Assembly: GCF_001652915.1 (NCBI RefSeq)
Contig: NZ_BBQI01000095.1
Location: 124,001-188,000 of the forward strand
Source of the DNA: Cupriavidus sp. D384
Lineage (GTDB): Bacteria; Pseudomonadota; Gammaproteobacteria; Burkholderiales; Burkholderiaceae
Length of the DNA stretch: 64,000 nt
Direction: 5' to 3'
Shown: positions 44,938 through 55,599 of the stretch, piece by piece
Position numbering within the stretch: position 1 is the first letter of the stretch
Layout: each line of letters opens with the position of its first letter
The notes under the pieces: generated by a model
Told to the model about the DNA's origin: nothing
Databases searched by the model: none
The model's input: the letters and a program-made list of their open reading frames with translations, nothing else
Position numbers and translations under genes: made by a program

Positions 44938-45512
44938 ACCAGACCCAGCGCCTGCCCGTGCCGCAAGAGGTGGCATGGGAGGCGCTGAACGACATCGCCC
45001 TGCTCAAGCAATGTATTCCCGGATGTGAGAGCATCGAGCCCGATGGCGAAAATGCCTACCAGCTTGCGCTGACCGCCGCCGTGGGGCCGGTCAAGGCGCG
45101 CTTCAAGGGACGCATGGCCCTGCAGGACATCCAGGCGCCGCAAAGCTACACGATCCAGTTCGACGGACAGGGTGGCGCGGCCGGCTTCGGCAAGGGGTCC
45201 GCCAAGGTCACGCTGGCCCCCGAAGGCGACGAGACGCTGCTCACGTACGTGGTGCAGGCGCAGGTGGGCGGCAAGATCGCGCAGATTGGCTCGCGCCTGG
45301 TGGATGCCGCCGCGCGCAAGATGGCCGATGCATTTTTCGCGCGCTTCACAGAGGCCGTGGGCGGCAGCCCTGGCGATGCGCAAGCGCCGGACAGTGACAA
45401 CAACGACAACACCCAGAGCAACGGGGCCACCGGAGACGGCGACGAAGGCGGTGGCGACGATCAGACGAAGAAGCGGAAAAGATCATGGACAGCGTGGATC
45501 TCGAAGTCCTGA
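44928..45512 (+). CDS. CoxG-like protein (SRPBCC/START-type domain)
   Basis: A 194-residue protein. Residues about 1-150 form a SRPBCC domain of the CoxG family (EVAWEALNDIALLKQCIPGC, then VGPVKARFKGRMALQD), proposed to anchor or handle the CODH complex at the membrane. The C-terminal ~45 residues are unusual: a low-complexity Asp/Asn/Gly-rich acidic stretch ending in a basic KKRKRSWTAWISKS. AAGGAA lies upstream of ATG 44928. The gene overlaps CoxE at its start by 10 bp and the XdhC-like gene at its end by 28 bp. Confidence 0.88.
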   Translation: MEMNQTQRLPVPQEVAWEALNDIALLKQCIPGCESIEPDGENAYQLALTAAVGPVKARFKGRMALQDIQAPQSYTIQFDGQGGAAGFGKGSAKVTLAPEGDETLLTYVVQAQVGGKIAQIGSRLVDAAARKMADAFFARFTEAVGGSPGDAQAPDSDNNDNTQSNGATGDGDEGGGDDQTKKRKRSWTAWISKS

Positions 45513-46534
45513 AGAGCAGCGTGAAGTGGCAGCAGGAAGGACACAACGTATTGCTGGTGACGGTGGTCAGGACATGGGGCTCGTCGCCCCGGCCTGAAGG
45601 CGCGATGCTGGCGGTGCGCGACGACGGCCTTGTGGTCGGCTCGGTCTCGGGCGGATGCATCGAGGACGACATCATTTATCGCGTACACAAGGAAGGCATC
45701 AAGGCGACACGCCCCGAAGCCATGAAGTACGGCATCAGCGCCGAGGAGGCGCATCGCTTTGGCCTGCCATGCGGCGGCACCATCGAACTGGTGGCCGAAC
45801 CGCTGGCGCCGCACAGCGGCATTGCCGAGCTGCTGCAGGCCGTGGAAGGCGGCCGGCTCGTGGCACGCTCGCTGGACATGGCTAGCGGCCGGGCCACGCT
45901 GGGCCATGCCGTGGCAACCGACGGCCTGACGTTCGACGGCCAGACGCTGCTGACCATCCACGGGCCGCGCTACCGCATGCTGGTGATCGGCGCGGGCCAG
46001 TTGTCGAAGTACCTGTGCCAGATTGCCGTGGGCCTGGGCTTCCAGGTCACCGTCTGCGATCCGCGCGAGGAATACACCGAGACGTGGGATATTCCCGGCG
46101 TGACGATGGTGCGCACGATGCCCGACGACACGGTCGAGGCGATGAAGCTCGACGAGCGCTGCGCGGTGATCGCGCTCACGCACGACCCCAAGCTGGACGA
46201 CCTGGCGCTGATGGAAGCGCTGCGCACGCCTGCGTTCTACGTGGGTGCGCTGGGATCTCGCCGCAACAACCAGGCGCGGCGCGAGCGGCTCAAGGAGTTC
46301 GACCTGACCGACCTGCAGCTTGCCCGGCTGCACGGCCCGGTGGGCATCTACATCGGCAGCCGCACGCCGCCGGAGATCGCGATCTCGATCCTGGCCGAGG
46401 TGGTGGCCGCCAAGAACCACGTATCGCTGCCTGACATCCTGCAGGTGGAAGGCGCCAAGGCCGCCCGCGAAATCGCGGCCGGCGAAGCCGAGTGTCCGAT
46501 CCTGCCCGGCGGCGTCCCCGCCGCCCAGTCATGA
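45485..46534 (+). CDS. XdhC/CoxF-like molybdenum hydroxylase maturation protein
   Basis: A 349-residue XdhC/CoxI-family protein that binds molybdenum cofactor and inserts its sulfurated form into hydroxylases. The N-terminal XdhC domain has WGSSPRPEGAMLAV and SGGCIEDDIIYRV; the C-terminal Rossmann-type domain starts RMLVIGAGQLSKYLC and has YVGALGSRRN and IGSRTPPEIAISI. Starts within the CoxG-like gene (28-bp overlap) and ends in a 4-bp ATGA overlap with the MobA-like gene. Confidence 0.92.
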   Translation: MDSVDLEVLKSSVKWQQEGHNVLLVTVVRTWGSSPRPEGAMLAVRDDGLVVGSVSGGCIEDDIIYRVHKEGIKATRPEAMKYGISAEEAHRFGLPCGGTIELVAEPLAPHSGIAELLQAVEGGRLVARSLDMASGRATLGHAVATDGLTFDGQTLLTIHGPRYRMLVIGAGQLSKYLCQIAVGLGFQVTVCDPREEYTETWDIPGVTMVRTMPDDTVEAMKLDERCAVIALTHDPKLDDLALMEALRTPAFYVGALGSRRNNQARRERLKEFDLTDLQLARLHGPVGIYIGSRTPPEIAISILAEVVAAKNHVSLPDILQVEGAKAAREIAAGEAECPILPGGVPAAQS

Positions 46535-47136
46535 GCAAGTCCACCCGCGCCCCGCTGATCCTGAGCGACCTGCCCACCGGCATCCTGCTGGCCGCCGGCT
46601 TCGGCCGGCGCTTCGACCCCGCCGGCCTGCGCAACAAGCTGCTCGAAAAGCTGCCCGATGGCCGCACCGTGGCCTGGCGCAGCGCGCGCACACTGGCGGC
46701 CGGGCTGCCCAACTCGATTGCCGTGGTGCGTCCCGGCATGCCGGAGCTGGCCGAGGAACTGCGTCGCGGCGGCTGCAAGGTAGTGGAAGCCCCGGAGGCC
46801 GAGGCCGGCATGGGCGCGGCACTGCGCGCGGGCGTGGCGGCCTGTGCCGATGCGCGCGGCTGGGTGGTGGCACTGGCCGACATGCCGTGGCTGTCGATGG
46901 AACTGGTACGCGCGGTGGCGCTGACGATCACCTCGCGCGACACCATTGCCGCGCCGTGGCGCGACGGCCAGCGCGGCCACCCGGTGGGATTCGGCGCGGC
47001 GTGGAAAGACGAACTGCTGAAGCTGGACGGCGACGAGGGCGCGCGGGCCCTGCTGAAGTCGCAGCCGGTCACGCGCATCCTGACCGAGGACGACGGCGCG
47101 TTCCGGGATATCGACCTGCCAAAGGATCTTCACTGA
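46531..47136 (+). CDS. MobA-like nucleotidyltransferase (MocA type)
   Basis: A 201-residue NTP transferase with the signature GILLAAGFGRRFDP (residues 17-30). In molybdenum hydroxylase clusters such proteins (MocA type) add CMP to molybdopterin to make the cytosine dinucleotide used by this enzyme family; that specificity is inferred from neighbourhood. Follows the XdhC-like gene with an ATGA overlap and is the last gene of the cluster. Confidence 0.9.
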   Translation: MSKSTRAPLILSDLPTGILLAAGFGRRFDPAGLRNKLLEKLPDGRTVAWRSARTLAAGLPNSIAVVRPGMPELAEELRRGGCKVVEAPEAEAGMGAALRAGVAACADARGWVVALADMPWLSMELVRAVALTITSRDTIAAPWRDGQRGHPVGFGAAWKDELLKLDGDEGARALLKSQPVTRILTEDDGAFRDIDLPKDLH

Positions 47137-47149
47137 CTGGCAGTCTTCT

Positions 47150-47176
47150 CCCCTCTCTCATTGCATGGGAGAGGGG
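47150..47176. repeat. Extragenic palindrome / terminator between MobA-like and otsA
   Basis: CCCCTCTC (47150-47157) pairs with GAGAGGGG (47169-47176); CAT/ATG and one U-G pair extend the stem to 12 bp with a 3-nt loop. It lies between the convergent ends of the molybdenum cluster and the trehalose operon. The last gap bases (47177-47204) are unremarkable. Confidence 0.65.
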
Positions 47177-47204
47177 CGCAACATCAATCGGGGTAACCAA
47201 GCGG

Positions 47205-48599
<1,395 letters not shown>

Positions 48600-48630
48600 A
48601 TATCGCTTGTTGTTGTTGCCAATCCTTTCT

Positions 48631-50496
48631 TCAGATCACGGTGTCCCAGGGTGCCGACAACCGCATGGCACCGTTGATCAGGCCGACCATCGAATAGGTC
48701 TGCGGGAAGTTGCCCCACATCTCTCCGGTGACCGGGTGAGTGTCTTCCGACAGCAATCCCAGCGGATTGCGCGCGGCCAGCATGGCCTCGAAAATCTCGC
48801 GCGCCTCCTCGCGCCGCCCGATGCGCGCCAGCGCGTCGATGCGCCAGAACGTGCAGATATTGAATGCCGTTTCGGGCTTGCCGAAATCGTCGGGCGCCTC
48901 GTAGCGCCGCATGTACGGCCCGTCGCACAACGACTCTTCCAGCGCCTTCACCGTGGACACGAAACGCGGGTCCTTGGGATCGATGAAATTGACCTCGGCC
49001 ATCAGCAGTACGCTGGCGTCAAGCTCCTTGCCGCCAAAGCTCTCGGCAAACGCCTGGCGCTTCTCGTTCCACGATTCGTCCAGGATGCGCTGCTTCATGT
49101 GGCCGGCATGGTCGTGCCAGTAGGCGGCGCGCGCGGGCTGTTCGAGCTTTTCGGCGATCTTCGCCAGGCGGTCGCACGCCACCCAGCTCATCAGCGCCGA
49201 AGACGTGTGGATACGGGCGCGCGTACGCAGCTCCCACATGCCCGCGTCGGGCGTGCCGAACACGCGCACGGCCTGCTCGCCCACATCCTCCAGCCGGCGG
49301 AATTCGGCAGGGCCGCCGCGGTAGAGCAGCCGGTGATCGTGAAAGGCCTGCGCGGCGGCCAGCACCACGTTGCCGTAGACGTCGTGCTGGAAGTGCTCCT
49401 GCGCCTGGTTGCCCACGCGCACGGGACCCATGCCGCGATAGCCGCCCAGGTGATCGAGCATGCTTTCCGGCAGTTCGCGTTCGAGCCCGATGCCGTAGAG
49501 AGGCTGGATATGCCCGTCCTGCGACTGCATCACCACATTGGACAGCCAGCGCAGGTAATCCTCCATGGTGCCCACCTCCGACAGGCTGTTCAGCGCACGC
49601 ACCACGAAAAACGCGTCGCGCAGCCAGCAGAAGCGGTAGTCCCAGTTGCGGCCACTGCCCGGCGCCTCGGGGATGCTGGTGGTCATTGCGGCCACGATCG
49701 CGCCGGTTTCCTCGTAGAGCGACATCTTCAGCGTGATGGCGGCGCGGATCACGGCATCCTGCCATTCGCGCGGCACGGCCAGCCGGCGGCTCCAGAGACG
49801 CCAATACGAGGTGGTTTCCTGTTCGAAGTCGCGGGCGATGTCGTCCACGCCCTGCGTGAGCGTCTCGTCGGGCCCGAGAATGAAGTTGTAGCCGCGCGTG
49901 ACCAGGAATGGCGTGTTCGACAGCACGTAGGCCAGCGGCGCGTCCGTGGTCAGGCGCAGCGTCATGTCGTCGCCGACAAAGCGCGCATGGCTGCTGCCGC
50001 GCGTCACCTGTGGCTTGATGCGGCCCCAGTTGAAACGCGGCGCCACCGTCACGCGCACCCGTGGCGCGCCCCGGATCGGGCGGATGCGCCGCACCAGCGT
50101 CAAGGGGCGGAAGTAGCGGCCCAGCCGGAAGAAGCGCGGGCAGAAATCGGTGATCTCCAGGCAGCTGCCGTGCTGGTCGATCAGCCGCGTGCGCAGGATG
50201 GCCGTGTTCGGCTCGTACCACTGCGTGGCTTCCTGGAAGTCCTCGATCTCGATATTGAAGTGGCCGGCGTTCTCGCTGGTATCGAGCAGCGCATTGAAGA
50301 CGGGGTCGCCGTCGAAGCGCGGCATGCAGCACCAGACGATACGGCCACGGCCGTCGACCAGCGCCGAGAACGCGCAGTTGCCGATCATGCCGAGCGACAG
50401 CGACGGATCGGCCTGGCGGCAGGAGCTGTCCGAATCCGTATTGACCGCCGGCGCCTCGGTGGCAATGGCGGGGTTGAGGTTGGCAGGTTCACTCAC
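48631..50496 (-). CDS. Glycoside hydrolase family 15 protein
   Basis: A 621-residue protein of the GH15 (glucoamylase-like) family: an N-terminal beta domain (about 1-260) then an (alpha/alpha)6 barrel with GRNWDYRFCWLRDAFFVVRA (about 300-320) and a C-terminal region with MWGNFPQTYSMVGLIN. Conserved acidic residues in RDAFF and later are consistent with glucosidase chemistry. GH15 members include trehalases and glucoamylases; being between otsB and otsA makes trehalose or its precursor a likely substrate. Overlaps the otsB stop by 4 bp. Confidence 0.92.
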   Translation of the reverse strand: MSEPANLNPAIATEAPAVNTDSDSSCRQADPSLSLGMIGNCAFSALVDGRGRIVWCCMPRFDGDPVFNALLDTSENAGHFNIEIEDFQEATQWYEPNTAILRTRLIDQHGSCLEITDFCPRFFRLGRYFRPLTLVRRIRPIRGAPRVRVTVAPRFNWGRIKPQVTRGSSHARFVGDDMTLRLTTDAPLAYVLSNTPFLVTRGYNFILGPDETLTQGVDDIARDFEQETTSYWRLWSRRLAVPREWQDAVIRAAITLKMSLYEETGAIVAAMTTSIPEAPGSGRNWDYRFCWLRDAFFVVRALNSLSEVGTMEDYLRWLSNVVMQSQDGHIQPLYGIGLERELPESMLDHLGGYRGMGPVRVGNQAQEHFQHDVYGNVVLAAAQAFHDHRLLYRGGPAEFRRLEDVGEQAVRVFGTPDAGMWELRTRARIHTSSALMSWVACDRLAKIAEKLEQPARAAYWHDHAGHMKQRILDESWNEKRQAFAESFGGKELDASVLLMAEVNFIDPKDPRFVSTVKALEESLCDGPYMRRYEAPDDFGKPETAFNICTFWRIDALARIGRREEAREIFEAMLAARNPLGLLSEDTHPVTGEMWGNFPQTYSMVGLINGAMRLSAPWDTVI

Positions 50497-51293
50497 AACG
50501 GTTCCTCCCTTGCAGGCGATGGGGGTGAGAGGGGATCGAGCGGTTCTTCGCGGCGCGCCATCAGATGGGTGAGCGCATGCGCGGAGCGATGCAGCCAGTC
50601 GCGCAGGACGGCGGGTCCCGCCACGCTGACAGAAGCAGCCGTGGCGCGCTGGCCCACCAGCAGGCCGACGCCGCCCAGTTCGCGCACCACGGTGAAGCCG
50701 GCTTCGTCGGTCACGTCGTCGCCGGCAAACAGCGGCATGCGGCCGGCAAACGGCGCCGAGCGCATGAATGTGGCAATCGCCCCGCCCTTGTCCACGCCGG
50801 CCGGCTTGATCTCGATGACCATCTTGCCGGGCAGCGCGTCGAGCCCCACCGCATCGCGCAGCACATCGGCCACGGCGGCGCGCACCAGCGGCTCCAGCTC
50901 CGGCACCTGGCGGTAGTGGATGGCGACGGCCACCGACTTGCGCTCCAGCTGCAGCCCTGGATGCTTGAGCACCAGCGCTTCCAGCCTGGGCAGCAGCGGG
51001 CCGATGCCCGGCGCGGGCGGCCGGACGATGCTTTCGGCGCCATGGCGGAATTCCGCGCCATGCACGCCGGCCGCCGGCAAACGCAGCGGTTGCAGGAAAT
51101 AGTCGAGTTCGTCCACGGGACGTCCCGAGACGATGGCGAGCGCGCCGTCCAGGCAGGTGTGCAGCGCACGCAGCGTGCCAACCAGCTCGGGCTCCACCTG
51201 CACCAGGTCGGGGCGCGGCGCAAGGTCGGCCAGCGTCCCGTCGAAGTCCAGGAACAGCGCGGTGTTGGGTTCGATGAGAGGTAGGGGAGGCAT
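50493..51293 (-). CDS. otsB: Trehalose-6-phosphate phosphatase
   Basis: A 266-residue HAD-superfamily phosphatase. Motif I is FLDFDGTLAD (D16, D18), motif II contains IVSGRPVDEL, and motif IV is FAGDDVTDEAGF. It dephosphorylates trehalose-6-phosphate. ATG 51293 gives a clean family N-terminus (MPPLPLIEPNTALFLD); the frame to 51410 runs antisense to the region upstream of ilvA. First gene of otsB-GH15-otsA, with an ATGA overlap into GH15. Confidence 0.94.
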   Translation of the reverse strand: MPPLPLIEPNTALFLDFDGTLADLAPRPDLVQVEPELVGTLRALHTCLDGALAIVSGRPVDELDYFLQPLRLPAAGVHGAEFRHGAESIVRPPAPGIGPLLPRLEALVLKHPGLQLERKSVAVAIHYRQVPELEPLVRAAVADVLRDAVGLDALPGKMVIEIKPAGVDKGGAIATFMRSAPFAGRMPLFAGDDVTDEAGFTVVRELGGVGLLVGQRATAASVSVAGPAVLRDWLHRSAHALTHLMARREEPLDPLSPPSPAREEPL

Positions 51294-51481
51294 CGCGTGA
51301 AACCGTAGCACGCCGATTTGACGAGCGTCCACCGGGCGCTGTCCTACAACAGTGCCCCTTGCGGCACCTGGGGCGCCATCATGCGAAGCTGGGGCCCGCA
51401 TGTGCGTCATCCATTATCATTGGCGGTTTCCGCCGATTTTTCCGGCTTTTTTTGCCACGGCCAGCGTGGCGCCCGCAGACC

Positions 51482-53017
51482 ATGACCCGCACCCCCGCCA
51501 AGCCCGACTATTTGAAGAAGATCCTGACCGCCAAGGTCTACGACGTGGCCCAGGAGACCGAACTGACCTACGCCCCCGCCCTGTCGGCGCGCACGAACAA
51601 CGCGGTCTGGTTCAAGCGCGAGGACACCCAGCCCGTGTTCTCGTTCAAGTTGCGTGGGGCGTACAACAAGATGGCATCGCTGCGGCCCGAGGAACTCAAG
51701 CGCGGCGTGATCGCCGCATCGGCCGGCAACCATGCCCAGGGCGTAGCGCTGTCCGCCGCCCGGCTGCAGTGCAAGGCCATCATCTGCATGCCCACCACCA
51801 CGCCGCAGGTGAAGATCGATGCCGTGCGCGAGCGCGGTGGCGAATGGGTGCAGATCGTGCTGCATGGCGAGTCGTACAGCGACGCGTACGTCCATGCCGC
51901 CGAGCTGGAAAAGAAACACAAGCTCACCTTCATCCACCCGTTCGACGACCCCGAGGTGATCGCCGGCCAGGGCACCATCGCCATGGAGATCCTGCGCCAG
52001 CACCCGGGCCCGATCCACGCGATCTTCGTCGCCATCGGCGGCGGCGGCCTGATTTCGGGCATTGCCGCGTACGTGAAGGCCGTGCGCCCGGACATCAAGG
52101 TGATCGGCGTGCAGACGTTCGATTCCGACGCGATGAAGCGCTCGGTGGACGCCGGCAAGCGCGTGGAACTGAAGGATGTGGGCCTGTTCTCGGACGGCAC
52201 CGCCGTCAAGCTGGTGGGCAAGGAAACCTTCCGCATTACGCGCGAGCTGGTGGACGACATCATCCTGGTGGATACCGATGCAATCTGCGCGGGCCTGAAG
52301 GATGTCTTCCAGGACACCCGCAGCATCCTGGAGCCGGCCGGCGCGCTGGCCGTGGCGGGCCTGAAGGCCTACGCCGAGCGGGAGAAGCTCAAGGGCCAGC
52401 ACCTGGTGGCGATTGCCTGCGGCGCCAACATGAACTTCGACCGCCTGCGCTTCGTGGCCGAGCGTGCCGAGGTGGGCGAGGCCCGCGAGGCCGTCTTCGC
52501 GGTGACCATCCCCGAGGAACGCGGCAGCTTCAAGCGCTTCTGCGAACAGGTTGGCACCCGCAGCGTGACCGAGTTCAACTACCGCATTGCGGACACCGGC
52601 GTGGCGCACATCTTCGTGGGCGTGCAGATCGCCAGCCGCGCCGAAAGCGACAAGATCGCCGCCAACTTCCGCCGCCATGGCTTCGACACGCTGGACCTGT
52701 CCAACGACGAACTGGCCAAGCAGCATATCCGCTACATGGTGGGCGGCCACTCGCCGCTGGCACAGGACGAACTGCTGTACCGCTTCGAATTCCCCGAGCG
52801 CCCGGGCGCGTTGATGAAGTTCCTGTCGAGCATGAGCCCGAACTGGAACATCAGCCTGTTCCACTACCGGAACCAGGGCGCGGACACGTCGAATATCCTG
52901 GTCGGCATCCAGGTGCCGAAGAACGAAAAGCGCGAGTTCCGCAACTTTCTTTCCACGCTTGGCTACGTACACTGGGATGAGACCGACAACCCCGTCTACA
53001 AGCTGTTCCTGTCCTGA
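51482..53017 (+). CDS. ilvA: Threonine ammonia-lyase, biosynthetic
   Basis: A 511-residue PLP enzyme converting threonine to 2-oxobutyrate for isoleucine synthesis. The PLP lysine is K56 in VFSFKLRGAYNK, followed by AASAGNHAQGVA and the phosphate-binding GGGGLISGIAAYVK. Two ACT-like regulatory domains at the C-terminus (about 335-511) indicate the long, isoleucine-feedback form. Divergent from otsB by 188 bp and followed by queF after 8 bp. Confidence 0.96.
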   Translation: MTRTPAKPDYLKKILTAKVYDVAQETELTYAPALSARTNNAVWFKREDTQPVFSFKLRGAYNKMASLRPEELKRGVIAASAGNHAQGVALSAARLQCKAIICMPTTTPQVKIDAVRERGGEWVQIVLHGESYSDAYVHAAELEKKHKLTFIHPFDDPEVIAGQGTIAMEILRQHPGPIHAIFVAIGGGGLISGIAAYVKAVRPDIKVIGVQTFDSDAMKRSVDAGKRVELKDVGLFSDGTAVKLVGKETFRITRELVDDIILVDTDAICAGLKDVFQDTRSILEPAGALAVAGLKAYAEREKLKGQHLVAIACGANMNFDRLRFVAERAEVGEAREAVFAVTIPEERGSFKRFCEQVGTRSVTEFNYRIADTGVAHIFVGVQIASRAESDKIAANFRRHGFDTLDLSNDELAKQHIRYMVGGHSPLAQDELLYRFEFPERPGALMKFLSSMSPNWNISLFHYRNQGADTSNILVGIQVPKNEKREFRNFLSTLGYVHWDETDNPVYKLFLS

Positions 53018-53025
53018 GACCGACC

Positions 53026-53859
53026 ATGACGCTTCCTGAGCACTCGCCGCTGGGCAAGCCCTCGGCCTACAAGACCGAATACGACCCGACGCTGCTGTTC
53101 CCGATTCCGCGCCAGCCCAAGCGCACCGAGATCGGCCTGCCGGAAGGCAAGGCACTGCCGTTCTTCGGGGTCGATATCTGGAATGCCTACGAGGTGTCGT
53201 GGCTGAACCTCAAGGGCAAGCCGCAGGTGGCGCTGGCTGCGTTCATCATCCCGGCCGACACGCCGAACATCGTCGAGTCGAAGTCGTTCAAGCTGTACCT
53301 GAACTCGTTCAACCAGAGCAAGCTCGCGTCGGCCGAGGCGCTGCAGCAACTGCTGCACCACGACCTGTCCGAAGCCACGGGCGGCACGGTGCAGGTGCGG
53401 CTGGTGACCGAATCGGATCTGGGCACGCAGAAGATGGGCGAGCTGGACGGCCTGCTGCTGGACCGCCTGGACATCGAGACCGACGTCTACGAACCCGATC
53501 CGACACTGCTCAAGGCCGATCAGGATGAATCGCCGGTGGAGGAATCGCTGGTGTCGCACCTGCTGAAGTCGAACTGCCTGGTGACCGGGCAGCCGGACTG
53601 GGGCAGCGTGCAGATCCGCTATGTGGGTGCACCGATCGACCAGGAAGGGCTGCTCAAGTACCTGATCTCGTTCCGCAACCACAACGAATTCCACGAGCAG
53701 TGCGTGGAGCGGATCTTTACCGACGTGATGCGCATGTGCAAGCCGGTGAAGCTGGCCGTCTACGCACGCTATACGCGCCGCGGCGGGCTGGACATCAACC
53801 CGTTCCGCACCAACTTCAACACGCCGTGGCCGGACAACCGGCGCAACGCGCGACAGTAA
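53026..53859 (+). CDS. queF: NADPH-dependent 7-cyano-7-deazaguanine reductase
   Basis: A 277-residue, long-form (two-subdomain) QueF reducing preQ0 to preQ1 in queuosine synthesis. The QueF motif ESKSFKLYLNS (84-94), the nucleophile C184 and D191 in SNCLVTGQPDW, and RNHNEFHEQCVE are all present. Eight bases after ilvA, so likely a shared transcript, an association with no obvious pathway link. Confidence 0.97.
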   Translation: MTLPEHSPLGKPSAYKTEYDPTLLFPIPRQPKRTEIGLPEGKALPFFGVDIWNAYEVSWLNLKGKPQVALAAFIIPADTPNIVESKSFKLYLNSFNQSKLASAEALQQLLHHDLSEATGGTVQVRLVTESDLGTQKMGELDGLLLDRLDIETDVYEPDPTLLKADQDESPVEESLVSHLLKSNCLVTGQPDWGSVQIRYVGAPIDQEGLLKYLISFRNHNEFHEQCVERIFTDVMRMCKPVKLAVYARYTRRGGLDINPFRTNFNTPWPDNRRNARQ

Positions 53860-53882
53860 TTTGCGCCTGCGCCGCCTTGCTC

Positions 53883-53901
53883 CCCGCCTCCGCAGGGCGG
53901 G
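53883..53901. repeat. Weak extragenic palindrome between queF and the porin gene
   Basis: CCCGCC (53883-53888) and GGCGGG (53896-53901) with flanking CTCC/GGAG-like sequence lie in the 66-bp convergent gap. It looks like a degenerate relative of the other CTCCC...GGGAG palindromes in this window. Confidence 0.4.
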
Positions 53902-53925
53902 AGAGCGGGAGAACACAGGCCCTGC

Positions 53926-55350
53926 TCAAAACTCCGCGTGCGCCCGGATGCCGTAGAACCTGGCCGGACCACGGTCGCGGTTGTAGCCCGGATTTCGCAC
54001 GTACTGGAAGTCCGGGCTCAGCGTCAACGTCTTCCACACCGCCACGCTGTAGTAGATCTCGATGATCTGCTCCGGCCCGTAGCGCAGCGCGCCATCACCC
54101 AGGAAGGCCCCCAGGCCACCGGCGGCCAGGTAGTTGCGGTGCCCCGATCCCAGCATGTTCACGGCCACGGCCAGGCCCACCTCGTCCTTCGGACGGCCCC
54201 AGCGCGCGCCTTTCATCGTGCCGCCGGCCGATACCTGCCGGCCGATTTCGGTAAAGGCATAGGTCTCGGTCTTGTCATCGGACCAGTTGGCGCGCAGGAA
54301 CACGCCGGCATCGTCGGCCACTTCCTGCAGGAAGGCCAGCCCGACGCCCCACTTGCTGTGCTCGCGGCGCACGTCGGCCACATCGGGCGTCACGCCGTTG
54401 GCCTGGCCGAACGCGATGGCATCGTTGAACGCGCCCATGCGCGCCTTGTTGCGCCATAGCAGCAGGCGCGCCTGGCCGGGCCGTTCCGCGATGGTGTAGC
54501 GCTTTTCCAGCTCCAGCATCTGGCCGTAGTGCTCGAACAGGCGGGTGTCCAGCTCGCGCCCGTTCGATTCCAGCGGCTGCAGGAAATGGCCGGCGCGGGC
54601 CGACCAGCCATCGCCGATGTATTCGAGCGCCGCGCCCCAGTTATAGCCGCGCGAGTCGGCGGGATAGTCCCACGAGCCGTGCGTCATGAACGACCAGTTC
54701 ATGAACTGCGTGCGCGGGTCCGATCCGTAGGGGTTCTGGTCGAACACATCGATCACGCCGAAATTGCCGGCGGTCAGCGTCAGGCGCTGCTTGTCGACCG
54801 TACGCGCGAACTGGTTGAAATCGGCGTCCAGTGTCTCTTCGCCGCCGCCCATGCCCCAGTACTGCCGGATAAAGGCGCGGGCCCGATAGACCTTCGGGCT
54901 CGTGCTGGCGGTCTTGGCAAGCTCGCCGTTGCTCAGGCCGCCCATGCCGTGCAGATCCGAGAACGGCACGCCCTGTGCCACTTCGGGGTTGAGGTGGAAT
55001 TCGGCGCCCTTCCACAGCCGCAGACCCAGGTCGAGCGTGGCGGTGAACGAATAGCTCTTGGCGCGATTCGGCGTCAGGCTGTTGTCGCCCGAATAGGGGG
55101 CACTGAACGCCGGCTTGCGCTGCCAGATATAGGTAGTCTGCCCATGGAATGCGAACGGGCTCTCCATGTCGTTCACGCGCGGCACGTTCGCTGCCGGCGC
55201 ATTCACGGCCGGGACATCCGCGGGTGTCGTTTCCTGCGCGTGCGCCGCCGCCCACGGCAATGCCGTACCCGCCACCATCCAGGCAGCAAGCTGACGGACA
55301 AAGCGCGGGCGGGGCCGCAGCACGGCGGCCAGGAGACGGAAACGCTGCAT
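53926..55350 (-). CDS. OprB-type carbohydrate-selective porin
   Basis: A 474-residue outer-membrane beta-barrel porin. The signal peptide ends AAAHA after a hydrophobic region (MVAGTALPWAAAHAQ). OprB-family features are FAFHGQTTYIWQRKPAF near the N-terminus, GMGGGEETLDADFNQFAR and the terminal ...YGIRAHAEF, with the Phe end typical of outer-membrane proteins. Start 55350 (MQRFRLLAA); 55416 in frame is less likely because it adds a non-signal-like leader. Porin substrates are sugars and polyols. Divergent from the TetR efflux operon. Confidence 0.9.
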   Translation of the reverse strand: MQRFRLLAAVLRPRPRFVRQLAAWMVAGTALPWAAAHAQETTPADVPAVNAPAANVPRVNDMESPFAFHGQTTYIWQRKPAFSAPYSGDNSLTPNRAKSYSFTATLDLGLRLWKGAEFHLNPEVAQGVPFSDLHGMGGLSNGELAKTASTSPKVYRARAFIRQYWGMGGGEETLDADFNQFARTVDKQRLTLTAGNFGVIDVFDQNPYGSDPRTQFMNWSFMTHGSWDYPADSRGYNWGAALEYIGDGWSARAGHFLQPLESNGRELDTRLFEHYGQMLELEKRYTIAERPGQARLLLWRNKARMGAFNDAIAFGQANGVTPDVADVRREHSKWGVGLAFLQEVADDAGVFLRANWSDDKTETYAFTEIGRQVSAGGTMKGARWGRPKDEVGLAVAVNMLGSGHRNYLAAGGLGAFLGDGALRYGPEQIIEIYYSVAVWKTLTLSPDFQYVRNPGYNRDRGPARFYGIRAHAEF

Positions 55351-55599
55351 AGGAAAACCCGGGACGCGGATGCACCACCCACGGGCACCCTTCTTGACAG
55401 GCGCGAGCATAGCCAAGCCGACATGACATGTCTATCCCGGTTTGCTGCATAGCAGCATTCCGCCAACGCTTGTTTTATCAACGCTTTGCGGTGGCGCAAA
55501 ACCAATGTTGTAACCGTCCTTGTATTAATTAATCCGAAAATTAATATTCATCGGAGTACTCCCCCATCCCGACCCCGAAGGTCTCCCGGACTGGCTCCG
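55351..55599. promoter_or_regulatory. Divergent regulatory region of the porin and TetR operon
   Basis: A 249-bp gap holding an AT-rich stretch at 55523-55548 with three ATTAAT boxes (55524-55529, 55528-55533, 55540-55545), unlike surrounding DNA. It is a good place for promoters and for a TetR operator upstream of the efflux operon. No gene. Confidence 0.5.
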
